Below, piece after piece: positions 1-5,538 of a DNA stretch of 6,010 bases (position 1 is its first letter; each line of letters starts with the position of its first letter). The notes below the pieces were generated by a model. That model was given only the letters and a program-made list of their open reading frames with translations, searched no databases and was not told the origin of the DNA. A program made the translations under genes and the position numbers. Origin of the DNA: Sutterellaceae bacterium (GTDB lineage Bacteria > Pseudomonadota > Gammaproteobacteria > Burkholderiales > Burkholderiaceae_F); assembly GCA_030531135.1 (NCBI GenBank), contig JAUNOJ010000077.1, forward strand, positions 1 through 6,010. Reading direction: 5' to 3'.

Positions 1-597
1 AATCAATGGGACCCCAAAAAAGAAGCTTGCCGCAGCACTGTCACCGTACATTTCACGATCTTCGTGGAAGGTTCCTTCGATTGTGACACTACCTGTCAAT
101 TCCTTGACGTGCTTTTTGGTAATCACATTCACCACGCCACCGACAGCATCACTTCCCCAAGTCGTGGAAGCCGGACCACGCAACACCTCAATGCGTTCAA
201 TCATGTTTACAGGAGGAATGAATCCCGTAGTCGGATTAAAACCTCGTTCCATCATTGCCGTACTAAAGTTTTGGCGTCGTCCGTCTTGGAGAATCAATGT
301 ATAGTTGGCATCAAAACCACGCATAGATACCGTGGAGTTACCCATCTTGGTCATGTCAATATCGACACCGGGCACATCGCCCACAGCAGTACCGAGATCG
401 ATCACAGGCTTAGTCTTGAGTTCCTCGGAAGTAATGACGGACACGCTTGCAGGAGCTTCTCTCACGTCCTGAGCATATCCTGCTGCTGACACGACGGACG
501 TATCAAGCGTCGTATATTCGTCGTCAGTTTGTGCGTATGCACTGGCAACGGCCAGAGATAGCGGAAGCAAGGTGAGAACACGAATTTGTTGTTTCAT
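1..597 (-). CDS. TonB-dependent outer-membrane receptor (siderophore/colicin receptor type), N-terminal part
   Basis: Reading from the ATG at 597-595 to the left edge gives 199 uninterrupted codons with no stop, so the gene is cut by the window. Residues 1-22 form a signal peptide (MKQQ, hydrophobic core, ending SAYA). A TonB box follows at about 32-40 (DTSVVSAAG). The plug domain runs from about 47 onward, with the typical APASVSVIT stretch (48-56), MRGF (92-95), IERIEVLRGP (133-142) and GGVVNVITKK (153-162). In this family the plug sits inside a 22-strand barrel and energy from TonB-ExbBD drives import of ferric siderophores, haem or cobalamin. The barrel is outside the window, so the substrate cannot be read. 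The plug resembles the FepA/CirA/IroN class. A Fur-box-like site 90-100 bases upstream supports an iron role (inference). No strong Shine-Dalgarno is seen (AACTAAAG before ATG); the start is chosen because it begins a good signal peptide. Confidence 0.95.
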   Translation of the reverse strand, partial: MKQQIRVLTLLPLSLAVASAYAQTDDEYTTLDTSVVSAAGYAQDVREAPASVSVITSEELKTKPVIDLGTAVGDVPGVDIDMTKMGNSTVSMRGFDANYTLILQDGRRQNFSTAMMERGFNPTTGFIPPVNMIERIEVLRGPASTTWGSDAVGGVVNVITKKHVKELTGSVTIEGTFHEDREMYGDSAAASFFFGVPLI

Positions 598-672
598 CTT
601 TAGTTTTCGTTAGGTCTGATTGTTAGTAAAAATACGTCCTGTTTTGTGCCAAACAAGTGACGCCGGCTACGC

Positions 673-678
673 ATTTTA
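673..678 (-). promoter_or_regulatory. Possible -10 element for the TonB-dependent receptor
   Basis: On the minus strand the hexamer is TAAAAT (5 of 6 to TATAAT). It lies 7 bases downstream of the Fur box, so Fur binding would cover the promoter. I see no good -35 at 16-19 bases. If used, the 5' leader would be about 70 bases. AT-rich surroundings make chance matches likely. Confidence 0.3.
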
Positions 679-685
679 TTCAAAA

Positions 686-700
686 TAAGAATCATTCTCA
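686..700 (-). promoter_or_regulatory. Fur box upstream of the TonB-dependent receptor
   Basis: On the minus strand this reads TGAGAAT-G-ATTCTTA, a 7-1-7 inverted repeat with one mismatched pair. It is close to the Fur core consensus TGATAAT-n-ATTATCA. It lies 89 bases upstream of the receptor start codon, the expected place for iron-dependent repression of a ferric-siderophore receptor gene. Fur binding is inferred from motif and context. Confidence 0.72.
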
Positions 701-744
701 TTCGCAATTTGCATGATTCTTTCCATAGCCGCAGACCTATTACC

Positions 745-781
745 CTCATAGTGGGGATACTTCATTTTTACTCACTATGGG
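745..781. repeat. Inverted repeat CATAGTG / CACTATG in the intergenic region
   Basis: CATAGTG at 747-753 is exactly complementary to CACTATG at 773-779, with a 19-base spacer. A G-T and a C-G pair extend it outward to 745 and 781. Each arm is followed by a GGGATAC direct repeat (754-760 and 779-785). It is not followed by a T-tract on either strand, so it is not terminator-like. It may be a protein-binding site or a leader hairpin for the receptor gene; the function is unknown. Confidence 0.4.
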
Positions 782-866
782 ATACCAATTCCTTCTTGCC
801 TTATTTTGTAGGCTTTTCACGAATTGCCAAACAAATTCTTAAAGACAAAGTACTTAATTTTAAGTT

Positions 867-878
867 TTTCTTAAGAAA
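867..878. repeat. Perfect 12-bp palindrome
   Basis: TTTCTTAAGAAA is its own reverse complement. It sits 5 bases left of the second Fur-like site, in very AT-rich DNA that also contains CTTAATTTTAAG. It could be an operator or chance in AT-rich sequence. Confidence 0.3.
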
Positions 879-883
879 TGACT

Positions 884-898
884 AAATGAGAATCATTT
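884..898. promoter_or_regulatory. Second Fur-box-like palindrome
   Basis: AAATGA-GAA-TCATTT is a perfect 6-bp inverted repeat around a 3-base centre. The core AATGAGAATCATT is typical of Fur operators. It is about 287 bases upstream of the receptor start and 452 bases upstream of the porin start, so its target is unclear. On the minus strand a TAAAAT hexamer at 862-857 could serve as a -10. This could be a distal promoter for the receptor, a site for an untranslated RNA, or an extra Fur anchoring site. Confidence 0.5.
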
Positions 899-900
899 GA

Positions 901-1236
901 GGTTTATCAATAAAACACGGTGGTTCTTCCTATGGAAAAATTTATTTTTGACGGGCTTTTGATGGTTCATTGATGGGGATTTCACAAATTTTGTTCGCAC
1001 TCGGGCCGACAGGTCTATAACACGCATTCCGCGCAATTCAGGTTGTGAACAAATTTCAACTCGGGTGAAGGCGCCTGTTCCATTCGTGGTGTGCAGGACT
1101 TCCAGTACAACAAAAGACATCATTCACTGGGACTCAAAGTCTTGTTGCGTGGAGTTCTCGGGGTTACTACCTAATAAAACACTTTTAATTCTCTCCGAAT
1201 AACTTTTTCACTTTCCCTTGCGACAAAATGAGCTTG
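901..1236. other. Gene-free intergenic stretch, middle of the receptor-porin spacer
   Basis: I see no gene here. The only longer open frame, 76 codons on the minus strand (893-1123), has no Shine-Dalgarno and a basic, unstructured, unrecognised sequence, so it is not called. The stretch contains an imperfect direct repeat, ACAAATTT plus ACTCGGG at 984-1005 (7-base gap) and again at 1049-1065 (2-base gap). It also has an inverted pair, TTCACAA (981-987) and TTGTGAA (1043-1049). A porin promoter should lie in this stretch or just downstream, but no -35/-10 pair is clear enough to mark. Confidence 0.5.
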
Positions 1237-1266
1237 TCTCGAAAGGTCGAGAAAGTTTTCTCGATC
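1237..1266 (+). promoter_or_regulatory. Porin leader: mutually exclusive hairpins sharing one arm
   Basis: Three short arms lie in series: TCTCGA (1237-1242), TCGAGA (1247-1252) and TCTCGA (1259-1264). The middle arm can pair with the left one (6 bp, AAGG tetraloop) or the right one (TCGAGAAA with TTTCTCGA, 1247-1264, extendable to 1245/1266), but not both. The right-hand hairpin is the longer. The DNA is also an 18-base near-perfect palindrome at 1247-1264, so an operator reading is possible. This assumes transcription starts upstream of 1237, which is not shown. Confidence 0.45.
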
Positions 1267-1269
1267 ATG

Positions 1270-1306
1270 CGTCTTTGACTGTAGTGGATGACAGTCTTGG
1301 AAGACG
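1270..1306 (+). promoter_or_regulatory. Porin leader stem-loop
   Basis: The outer stem pairs CGTCTT (1270-1275) with AAGACG (1301-1306). The inner stem pairs GACTGT (1277-1282) with ACAGTC (1291-1296). They are separated by a 1x4 internal loop and capped by an 8-base loop. The structure ends 44 bases before the porin ATG and leaves the Shine-Dalgarno free. In the mRNA it could stabilise the 5' end or bind a small RNA or protein; the role is inferred only. Confidence 0.45.
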
Positions 1307-1350
1307 TAAAAAACACAGAGACATGATTTATTCAATTGGAGAAATCTCAA

Positions 1351-2523
1351 ATGAAAAAGACTCTTGCTGCAGTTGCCGTTCTCGGCGCTTTTGCCGGCTC
1401 CGCTTTGGCTGCTGACGTTACCCTCTACGGTATGATCGATACCGGTCTTGCTTACACTCACGTTGACCTTGACAATGCTAAGGGTGGCGTTGACAAGCTC
1501 AGCATGGAATCTGGCATGCAGTCCGGCTCTCGCTTCGGCTTTAAGGGCACGGAAGATCTCGGCAACGGTTTGACCGTTGGCTTTATCCTTGAAAACCAGT
1601 TCTCCGGTGATGACGGCGCCTTGAAGGACGGCCTGTTGTTCCGCCGTGAAGCTTCCCTCTTCTTGCAGGGCGGCTTCGGTAAGATTGCTGCTGGTCGTAT
1701 GGGCTCTATCAACAACGGCACCAGCTCCTGGGGTAAGCTCGGCATGACCTCTGCATTCGGCACGTCCGGTTGGGGTGGCTACGCTGCTCAGGCTGAAACC
1801 ACGTTCTCTGCCGCCGGTTTGTGGGATAACATGATTTCCTACGAAACCCCGTCTTTCGCCGGTTTCAAAGTTTATGCTCAGTACGGCATGGGCGGTCAGT
1901 CCTACACGTATGAAAATGACCAAGAGGAAGATGTTTCGGTCACTGGCGTTGAAAACGAATCTAGCTCCAATCGCTACTACGCTATCGGTGCTACCTACAA
2001 CAACGGTCCTGTCGCTGCCTATTTCGCTGTTGATTCCATCAACTACAAGAGCTTCTATGCCGTTGATGGTTCCGCTGGCGCTACCGCGCATGACACTGAC
2101 GATAGCTTGACTATTACTCTCGGTGGCTCTTACGACTTTGAAGTCGCCAAGGTGTTCTTCGGTGCTCAATACTTCGACGAAGTTGCTGCATTCGGCAACT
2201 TGGTGACGAAGACCTCGTTTGGCTCCAAGAAGATCACGGGTTATGGTCTCACCGTTTCTGCCAACATCCCCGTGGCAGGCGGCAACATCCTCGCCGGTGT
2301 GAACTATGTTGATGCTGAAGCTGCTGACAGTTTGGAAAAGACGCCCTACAAGGACGACGAATTCCAGCGCTATACCGTGACGGTCGGTTACGACTATCCG
2401 TTGAGCAAGCGCACCGACGTGTACACAGTCGCCAGCTACATGCAGGATGACGTTACCGTTGCTAAGAAGGACATCGATACGTCCGCTTACTCCCTCGTGG
2501 TCGGTCTGCGTCACAAGTTCTAA
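1351..2523 (+). CDS. General outer-membrane porin, betaproteobacterial (Porin_4 / OmpC-like) family
   Basis: The gene encodes 390 residues, within the usual range for this family. Residues 1-20 are a signal peptide (MKKTLAAVAVLGAF, then SALA). The mature protein starts ADVTLYGMIDTG, the hallmark first strand of betaproteobacterial trimeric porins. Family-typical stretches follow: SRFGFKGTEDLGNGL, then GFGKIAAGRMGS leading into the loop-3 region, then repeated amphipathic strands such as YAIGATYN. The chain ends YSLVVGLRHKF with the C-terminal Phe recognised by the BAM assembly machinery. The protein should form a 16-strand beta-barrel for passive diffusion of small solutes; specificity cannot be read. 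The ATG at 1351 is chosen because GGAG at 1338-1341 is 9 bases upstream and a signal peptide begins there. A TTG at 1336 in frame would add five residues and overlap that Shine-Dalgarno. It is monocistronic: a long leader precedes it and a strong terminator follows. Confidence 0.95.
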   Translation: MKKTLAAVAVLGAFAGSALAADVTLYGMIDTGLAYTHVDLDNAKGGVDKLSMESGMQSGSRFGFKGTEDLGNGLTVGFILENQFSGDDGALKDGLLFRREASLFLQGGFGKIAAGRMGSINNGTSSWGKLGMTSAFGTSGWGGYAAQAETTFSAAGLWDNMISYETPSFAGFKVYAQYGMGGQSYTYENDQEEDVSVTGVENESSSNRYYAIGATYNNGPVAAYFAVDSINYKSFYAVDGSAGATAHDTDDSLTITLGGSYDFEVAKVFFGAQYFDEVAAFGNLVTKTSFGSKKITGYGLTVSANIPVAGGNILAGVNYVDAEAADSLEKTPYKDDEFQRYTVTVGYDYPLSKRTDVYTVASYMQDDVTVAKKDIDTSAYSLVVGLRHKF

Positions 2524-2558
2524 TCTAACGTCTGTCTAAACAGACCTCCTCAAGATTA
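2521..2558 (+). repeat. Nested stem-loop in the porin 3' UTR
   Basis: TAATCT (2521-2526, including the stop codon) is complementary to AGATTA (2553-2558). Inside it, GTCTGT (2530-2535) pairs with ACAGAC (2540-2545) around a CTAA tetraloop. There is no T-tract directly after, so it is separate from the terminator at 2564. Such hairpins can protect abundant porin mRNAs from 3' exonucleases; that role is inference. Confidence 0.5.
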
Positions 2559-2563
2559 GATCA

Positions 2564-2600
2564 CCCCCGTCAATCCTTGCGATTTTCGGGGGTTTTGCTT
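2564..2600 (+). terminator. Intrinsic terminator of the porin gene
   Basis: CCCCCG (2564-2569) pairs with CGGGGG (2587-2592). Within it, AATC (2572-2575) pairs with GATT (2581-2584) across a 2x2 internal loop and a 5-base loop. The stem is followed by TTTTGCTT. It lies 40 bases after the porin stop and isolates the porin from prfB. Confidence 0.88.
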
Positions 2601-2692
2601 GTCTGTTACTTTTGCGAACGTCTGCCCCGCTCCTGCACCAAAATCCTGCTTACGCCTCAAAAATTTCTCCACATTGCACCAAAGCCCTCGGG

Positions 2693-2698
2693 TATAAT
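2693..2698 (+). promoter_or_regulatory. Candidate -10 element for prfB
   Basis: A perfect TATAAT preceded by GGG lies 76 bases before the prfB ATG and downstream of the porin terminator, so a promoter is needed about here. No good -35 is found at 16-18 bases; TTGCAC at 2674-2679 is too close (13-base spacer). The predicted start near 2705 would place the hairpin at 2721-2742 in the leader. Confidence 0.55.
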
Positions 2699-2720
2699 TT
2701 CAAGTTCTCATTTTTCAAAC

Positions 2721-2750
2721 CGTAAAGCCAGCACACTTTACGATTTTTCT
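2721..2750 (+). promoter_or_regulatory. Hairpin with T-rich tail in the prfB leader (possible attenuator)
   Basis: CGTAAAG (2721-2727) and CTTTACG (2736-2742) form a perfect 7-bp stem around an 8-base loop. ATTTTTCTTTT follows. This has the form of a weak intrinsic terminator but only three G-C pairs. It lies between the candidate promoter and the prfB start, so it could attenuate transcription of prfB-lysS, terminate an upstream transcript, or do nothing. Confidence 0.35.
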
Positions 2751-2774
2751 TTTGCCCATTAACTGGACATATCC

Positions 2775-3879
2775 ATGGAAGCCGAACGCATCAATCAAAT
2801 CAACAATCTGTGCGACGACCTAGCTCACCGACTTGCTGAGCTTAGGGGGTATCTTTGACGTTGATCGCAAAGAACGTCGCTTAGAAGAAGTCAACCGCGA
2901 GGTTGAAAACCCCGCATTGTGGGACGATCCCAAACGCGCTCAAGAAATCAACAAAGAACAGAAGTTGCTCGAAGACTTGGTGGGTAACTTCAAGCGCTTG
3001 ACCGCAGGCGTATCTGACGCCAAAGAACTCTTTGAAATGGCCTTGGAAGAAGGCGACGAAGCCGGTGCCGAATCTGTGGCCCACGACGTCGAGGGCTATG
3101 CGCACGACGTCGAAAAGCTCGAATTCAAACGCATGTTCAATCGTCCGCAAGACAGCGCCAACTGCTACGTCGAAATCCAGGCCGGTGCCGGCGGCACCGA
3201 AGCACAGGACTGGGCGAGCATGTTGGAGCGTATGTATCTGCGCTATGCGGAACGCTCCGGTTTTTCTGCCAAATTGACCGAAGAAACCGAAGGCGATGTG
3301 GCCGGCATCAAGGGTTGCACGATTTATGTGGAAGGCCAGTGGGCCTACGGGACGCTGCGTACCGAAACGGGCATTCATCGTTTGGTGCGAAAGAGCCCGT
3401 TTGATTCGAACGCACGCCGTCACACGTCCTTTGTGTCCGTGTTCGTCTATCCGGAAGTCGACGACTCGATCGAAATCACGATCAATCCGGCAGATTTGCG
3501 CGTGGACGTGTTCCGTGCTTCCGGTGCAGGCGGCCAGCACGTGCAAAAGACGGAATCCGCCGTTCGTATCACGCACTTGCCCACCGGCATCGTCACCGTG
3601 TGTCAGGACGATCGTAGCCAGCACAACAACCGAGAACAAGCCATGCGTCAGTTAAAGGCCAAACTCTATGAGTTGGAACTTCGCAAACAGATGGCTGAAA
3701 AAGAACGCGTGGAAGAAAGTAAGAGCGATATCGGCTGGGGCCATCAGATTCGCAGCTATGTGCTCGATCAAAGCCGCGTCAAGGACTTGCGTACCAATGT
3801 GGAAACGGGTAACACCGGCGCAGTTTTGGACGGCGACTTGGATCAATTTATCGAAGCCAGTCTCAAGATGGGTGTTTAA
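2775..3879 (+). CDS. prfB: Peptide chain release factor 2, expressed by programmed +1 frameshift
   Basis: RF2 recognises UGA and UAA stop codons in the ribosomal A site and triggers release of the finished protein. The first frame gives 27 residues (MEAERINQ to LRGYL) and stops at UGA 2856-2858. A +1 shift continues at GAC 2857-2859 with [17 protein letters not shown]. The full protein is 367 residues, two more than E. coli RF2. Key sites are the SPF stop-codon recognition tripeptide at 207-209 and the catalytic GGQ at 252-254, whose Gln is normally methylated by PrmC. The residue corresponding to E. coli K-12 Thr246 is Ala here (RASGAGGQ), as in most bacteria. Coding is intact to TAA. The coordinates span both frames: 2775-2855 joined to 2857-3879, skipping base 2856. 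The Shine-Dalgarno before ATG 2775 is poor (CTGGACATATCC). lysS follows after 58 bases, probably in the same operon. Confidence 0.97.
2841..2859 (+). promoter_or_regulatory. prfB programmed +1 frameshift site
   Basis: The sequence CTTAGGGGGTATCTTTGAC contains the internal Shine-Dalgarno-like AGGGGG (2844-2849), a 3-base spacer, the slippery Leu codon CUU (2853-2855), and UGA followed by C, a weak termination context. It appears identical to the E. coli element as I recall it. When RF2 is scarce the ribosome pauses at UGA, the Leu tRNA slips from CUU to UUU, and full RF2 is made: a negative feedback loop known for this family. Confidence 0.97.
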
Positions 3880-3937
3880 CGAGAGTCGTTAGACATCTGT
3901 TCGAAAAGAATTCAAAAACAGAATTTTGGAAAACAAA

Positions 3938-5461
3938 ATGAGCGAAAACGCAAAGAATAATCAGCCGGTTGCAACCGCTGAAGACGAAAACCATATCATT
4001 GCCGAACGCCGTGCCAAGTTGGCTCGCTTGCGTGAAGCGGGCGTCGCCTACCCCAACGACTTCGTACGCAAGGACCTCTTTGGAGATCTGCGTCAGGTTT
4101 GGGGCGAAAAGACCCGCGAAGAATTGGAAGCAGCTGCTCCGGTCGTAGCCGTGTCGGGTCGCATGATGCTCAAGCGCGTCATGGGCAAGGCCGCCTTTGC
4201 CACCGTGCGCGACTTCACGGGCGACATGCAGTACTTTGTGACGCCCGCTGACGTGGGCGACGAAGCCTATGCCATGTTCAAGACCTTGGACTTGGGCGAC
4301 ATCGTGGCTGCCGAAGGCGTGCTTTTCCGCACCAACAAGGGCGAATTGTCCGTGCGTGTGAAAACCCTTCGTTTGCTCACGAAGTCCATCCGTCCGTTGC
4401 CCGACAAGCACAAGGGTTTGACCGATCCGGAAACGTGCTACCGTCAGCGCTACACCGACTTGATCGTCAACGAAGAAAGCCGTCGTCGCTTTGCCACGCG
4501 CTTTAAGGCCGTGAGCGCCGTGCGTCGCTACATGGAAGACAACCGCTTCGTCGAAGTCGAAACCCCGATGCTCAACCCCATCCCGGGCGGCGCCAACGCC
4601 AAGCCCTTCGTGACGCATCACAACGCTTTGGACATCGATCAGTTCTTGCGCATTGCTCCGGAACTTTATTTGAAGCGTTTGGTCGTGGGCGGCTTTGAAC
4701 GCGTGTTCGAATTGAACCGCTGTTTCCGTAACGAAGGCATCGACACCCGCCACAACCCCGAATTCACCACGATCGAGTTCTACGCCACGTACTGGACGTA
4801 TCGCGATCAGATCGAATTCACGGAAAACCTGTTGCGCTATGTCGCACGTCAGGCGACCGGCTCTGAAGTGATCAACTATCAGGGCACCGAGATTGATCTC
4901 TCGAAGCCCTTTGCTCGCTTAACGCCCGAAGAAGCCATTCTCAAGTACACGGACTGCTACACGCCCGAAAACTTAAAGGACGTCGACTTCCTGCGCAAGG
5001 AATTGGCTCGCTTGGGCGCTCCGCAGTCTGAACACGTCGGCTTGGGTGCTTTGGTGATGGCTTTGTTTGAAGAAACGGCCGAATCCAAACTGATTCAGCC
5101 GACCTTTATCGTCGACTACCCGGTGGAAATCAGCCCCTTGGCACGAGCTTCCGACACCAACCCCGAGTTGACGGAACGCTTTGAGCTCTTCATCTACGGT
5201 CGCGAAACGGCCAACGGCTTCTCGGAATTGAACGACCCCGAAGACCAGGCTCGCCGCTTCCAAGCTCAGGCCGATGCCAAGAGCCGCGGCGACGACGAAG
5301 CCATGTATTACGATGCCGACTTCATCCGTGCGTTGGAATACGGTCTTCCCCCGACGGCCGGTTGCGGTATCGGTATCGATCGCTTCGTGATGTTGCTCAC
5401 CGACGCCCCGACCATCCGCGACGTGTTGCTCTTCCCGGCCATGCGCCCCGAAGCAGCTTAA
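3938..5461 (+). CDS. lysS: Lysyl-tRNA synthetase, class II
   Basis: The enzyme charges tRNA-Lys with lysine using ATP, in the cytoplasm, as a homodimer. It has 507 residues (E. coli LysS has 505). After an N-terminal helix (about 20-45), an OB-fold anticodon-binding domain spans about 70-146 ([21 protein letters not shown]). The class II catalytic core follows: motif 1 around 191-216 ([19 protein letters not shown]), motif 2 around 259-282 ([20 protein letters not shown]) and motif 3 around 475-482 (GCGIGIDR). PGGANAKPF at 216-224 is typical of LysRS. No key residue is missing. The ATG at 3938 is preferred: GGA at 3928-3930 is 7 bases upstream. A TTG at 3926 in frame would overlap it. The 58-base gap from prfB has a weak inverted repeat (TCTGTT 3896-3901, AACAGA 3917-3922) and no strong terminator, which supports co-transcription with prfB. 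Confidence 0.97.
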   Translation: MSENAKNNQPVATAEDENHIIAERRAKLARLREAGVAYPNDFVRKDLFGDLRQVWGEKTREELEAAAPVVAVSGRMMLKRVMGKAAFATVRDFTGDMQYFVTPADVGDEAYAMFKTLDLGDIVAAEGVLFRTNKGELSVRVKTLRLLTKSIRPLPDKHKGLTDPETCYRQRYTDLIVNEESRRRFATRFKAVSAVRRYMEDNRFVEVETPMLNPIPGGANAKPFVTHHNALDIDQFLRIAPELYLKRLVVGGFERVFELNRCFRNEGIDTRHNPEFTTIEFYATYWTYRDQIEFTENLLRYVARQATGSEVINYQGTEIDLSKPFARLTPEEAILKYTDCYTPENLKDVDFLRKELARLGAPQSEHVGLGALVMALFEETAESKLIQPTFIVDYPVEISPLARASDTNPELTERFELFIYGRETANGFSELNDPEDQARRFQAQADAKSRGDDEAMYYDADFIRALEYGLPPTAGCGIGIDRFVMLLTDAPTIRDVLLFPAMRPEAA

Positions 5462-5483
5462 TGCGTAGCCGCTGATACCTCTG

Positions 5484-5523
5484 AAAGCGAATCGATTGTT
5501 TCAACGTCGATTCGCTTTTTTTT
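5484..5523 (+). terminator. Intrinsic terminator of lysS (prfB-lysS operon)
   Basis: GCGAATCGA (5487-5495) and TCGATTCGC (5507-5515) form a perfect 9-bp stem with an 11-base loop. Eight T residues follow (5516-5523). AAA at 5484-5486 can extend the stem into the T-tract. The stem begins 26 bases after the lysS stop. The next gene starts only 15 bases after the T-tract. Confidence 0.93.
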
Positions 5524-5538
5524 CGTTTTGGACAAACC

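Noticed and set aside
64..489. 141-codon plus-strand frame
   Set aside because: It is antisense to the TonB-dependent receptor, whose signal peptide, TonB box and plug motifs are clear on the minus strand.
893..1123. 76-codon minus-strand frame in the intergenic region
   Set aside because: No Shine-Dalgarno before either ATG, basic low-complexity C-terminus, stop codon inside the Fur-like site, no recognised family. Worth keeping only if conserved in relatives.
1218..1415. 65-codon plus-strand frame overlapping the porin start
   Set aside because: It begins at a TTG with no Shine-Dalgarno, crosses the leader hairpins and reads the porin signal-peptide region out of frame.
1171..2514. 447-codon open frame on the minus strand opposite the porin
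   Set aside because: It lies entirely antisense to a clear porin with signal peptide, family motifs and C-terminal Phe. Its translation resembles no family I know, and such frames arise from the codon bias of strongly expressed genes.
2577..2762. 61-codon plus-strand frame between porin and prfB
   Set aside because: It starts inside the porin terminator and runs across the prfB promoter and leader hairpin; composition is not coding-like.
2881..3639. 252-codon minus-strand frame opposite prfB
   Set aside because: Antisense shadow of RF2 coding sequence; no motif and no support for a start.
2833..3879. prfB as a 348-codon gene starting at TTG 2833
   Set aside because: This ignores the frameshift. 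The true N-terminus is at 2775, the first 27 residues are in the other frame, and the RGYL-D junction matches RF2 proteins.
3863..4753. 296-codon minus-strand frame opposite lysS
   Set aside because: Antisense shadow of conserved LysRS sequence; it has no recognisable motifs and lies across the well-supported prfB-lysS transcript.
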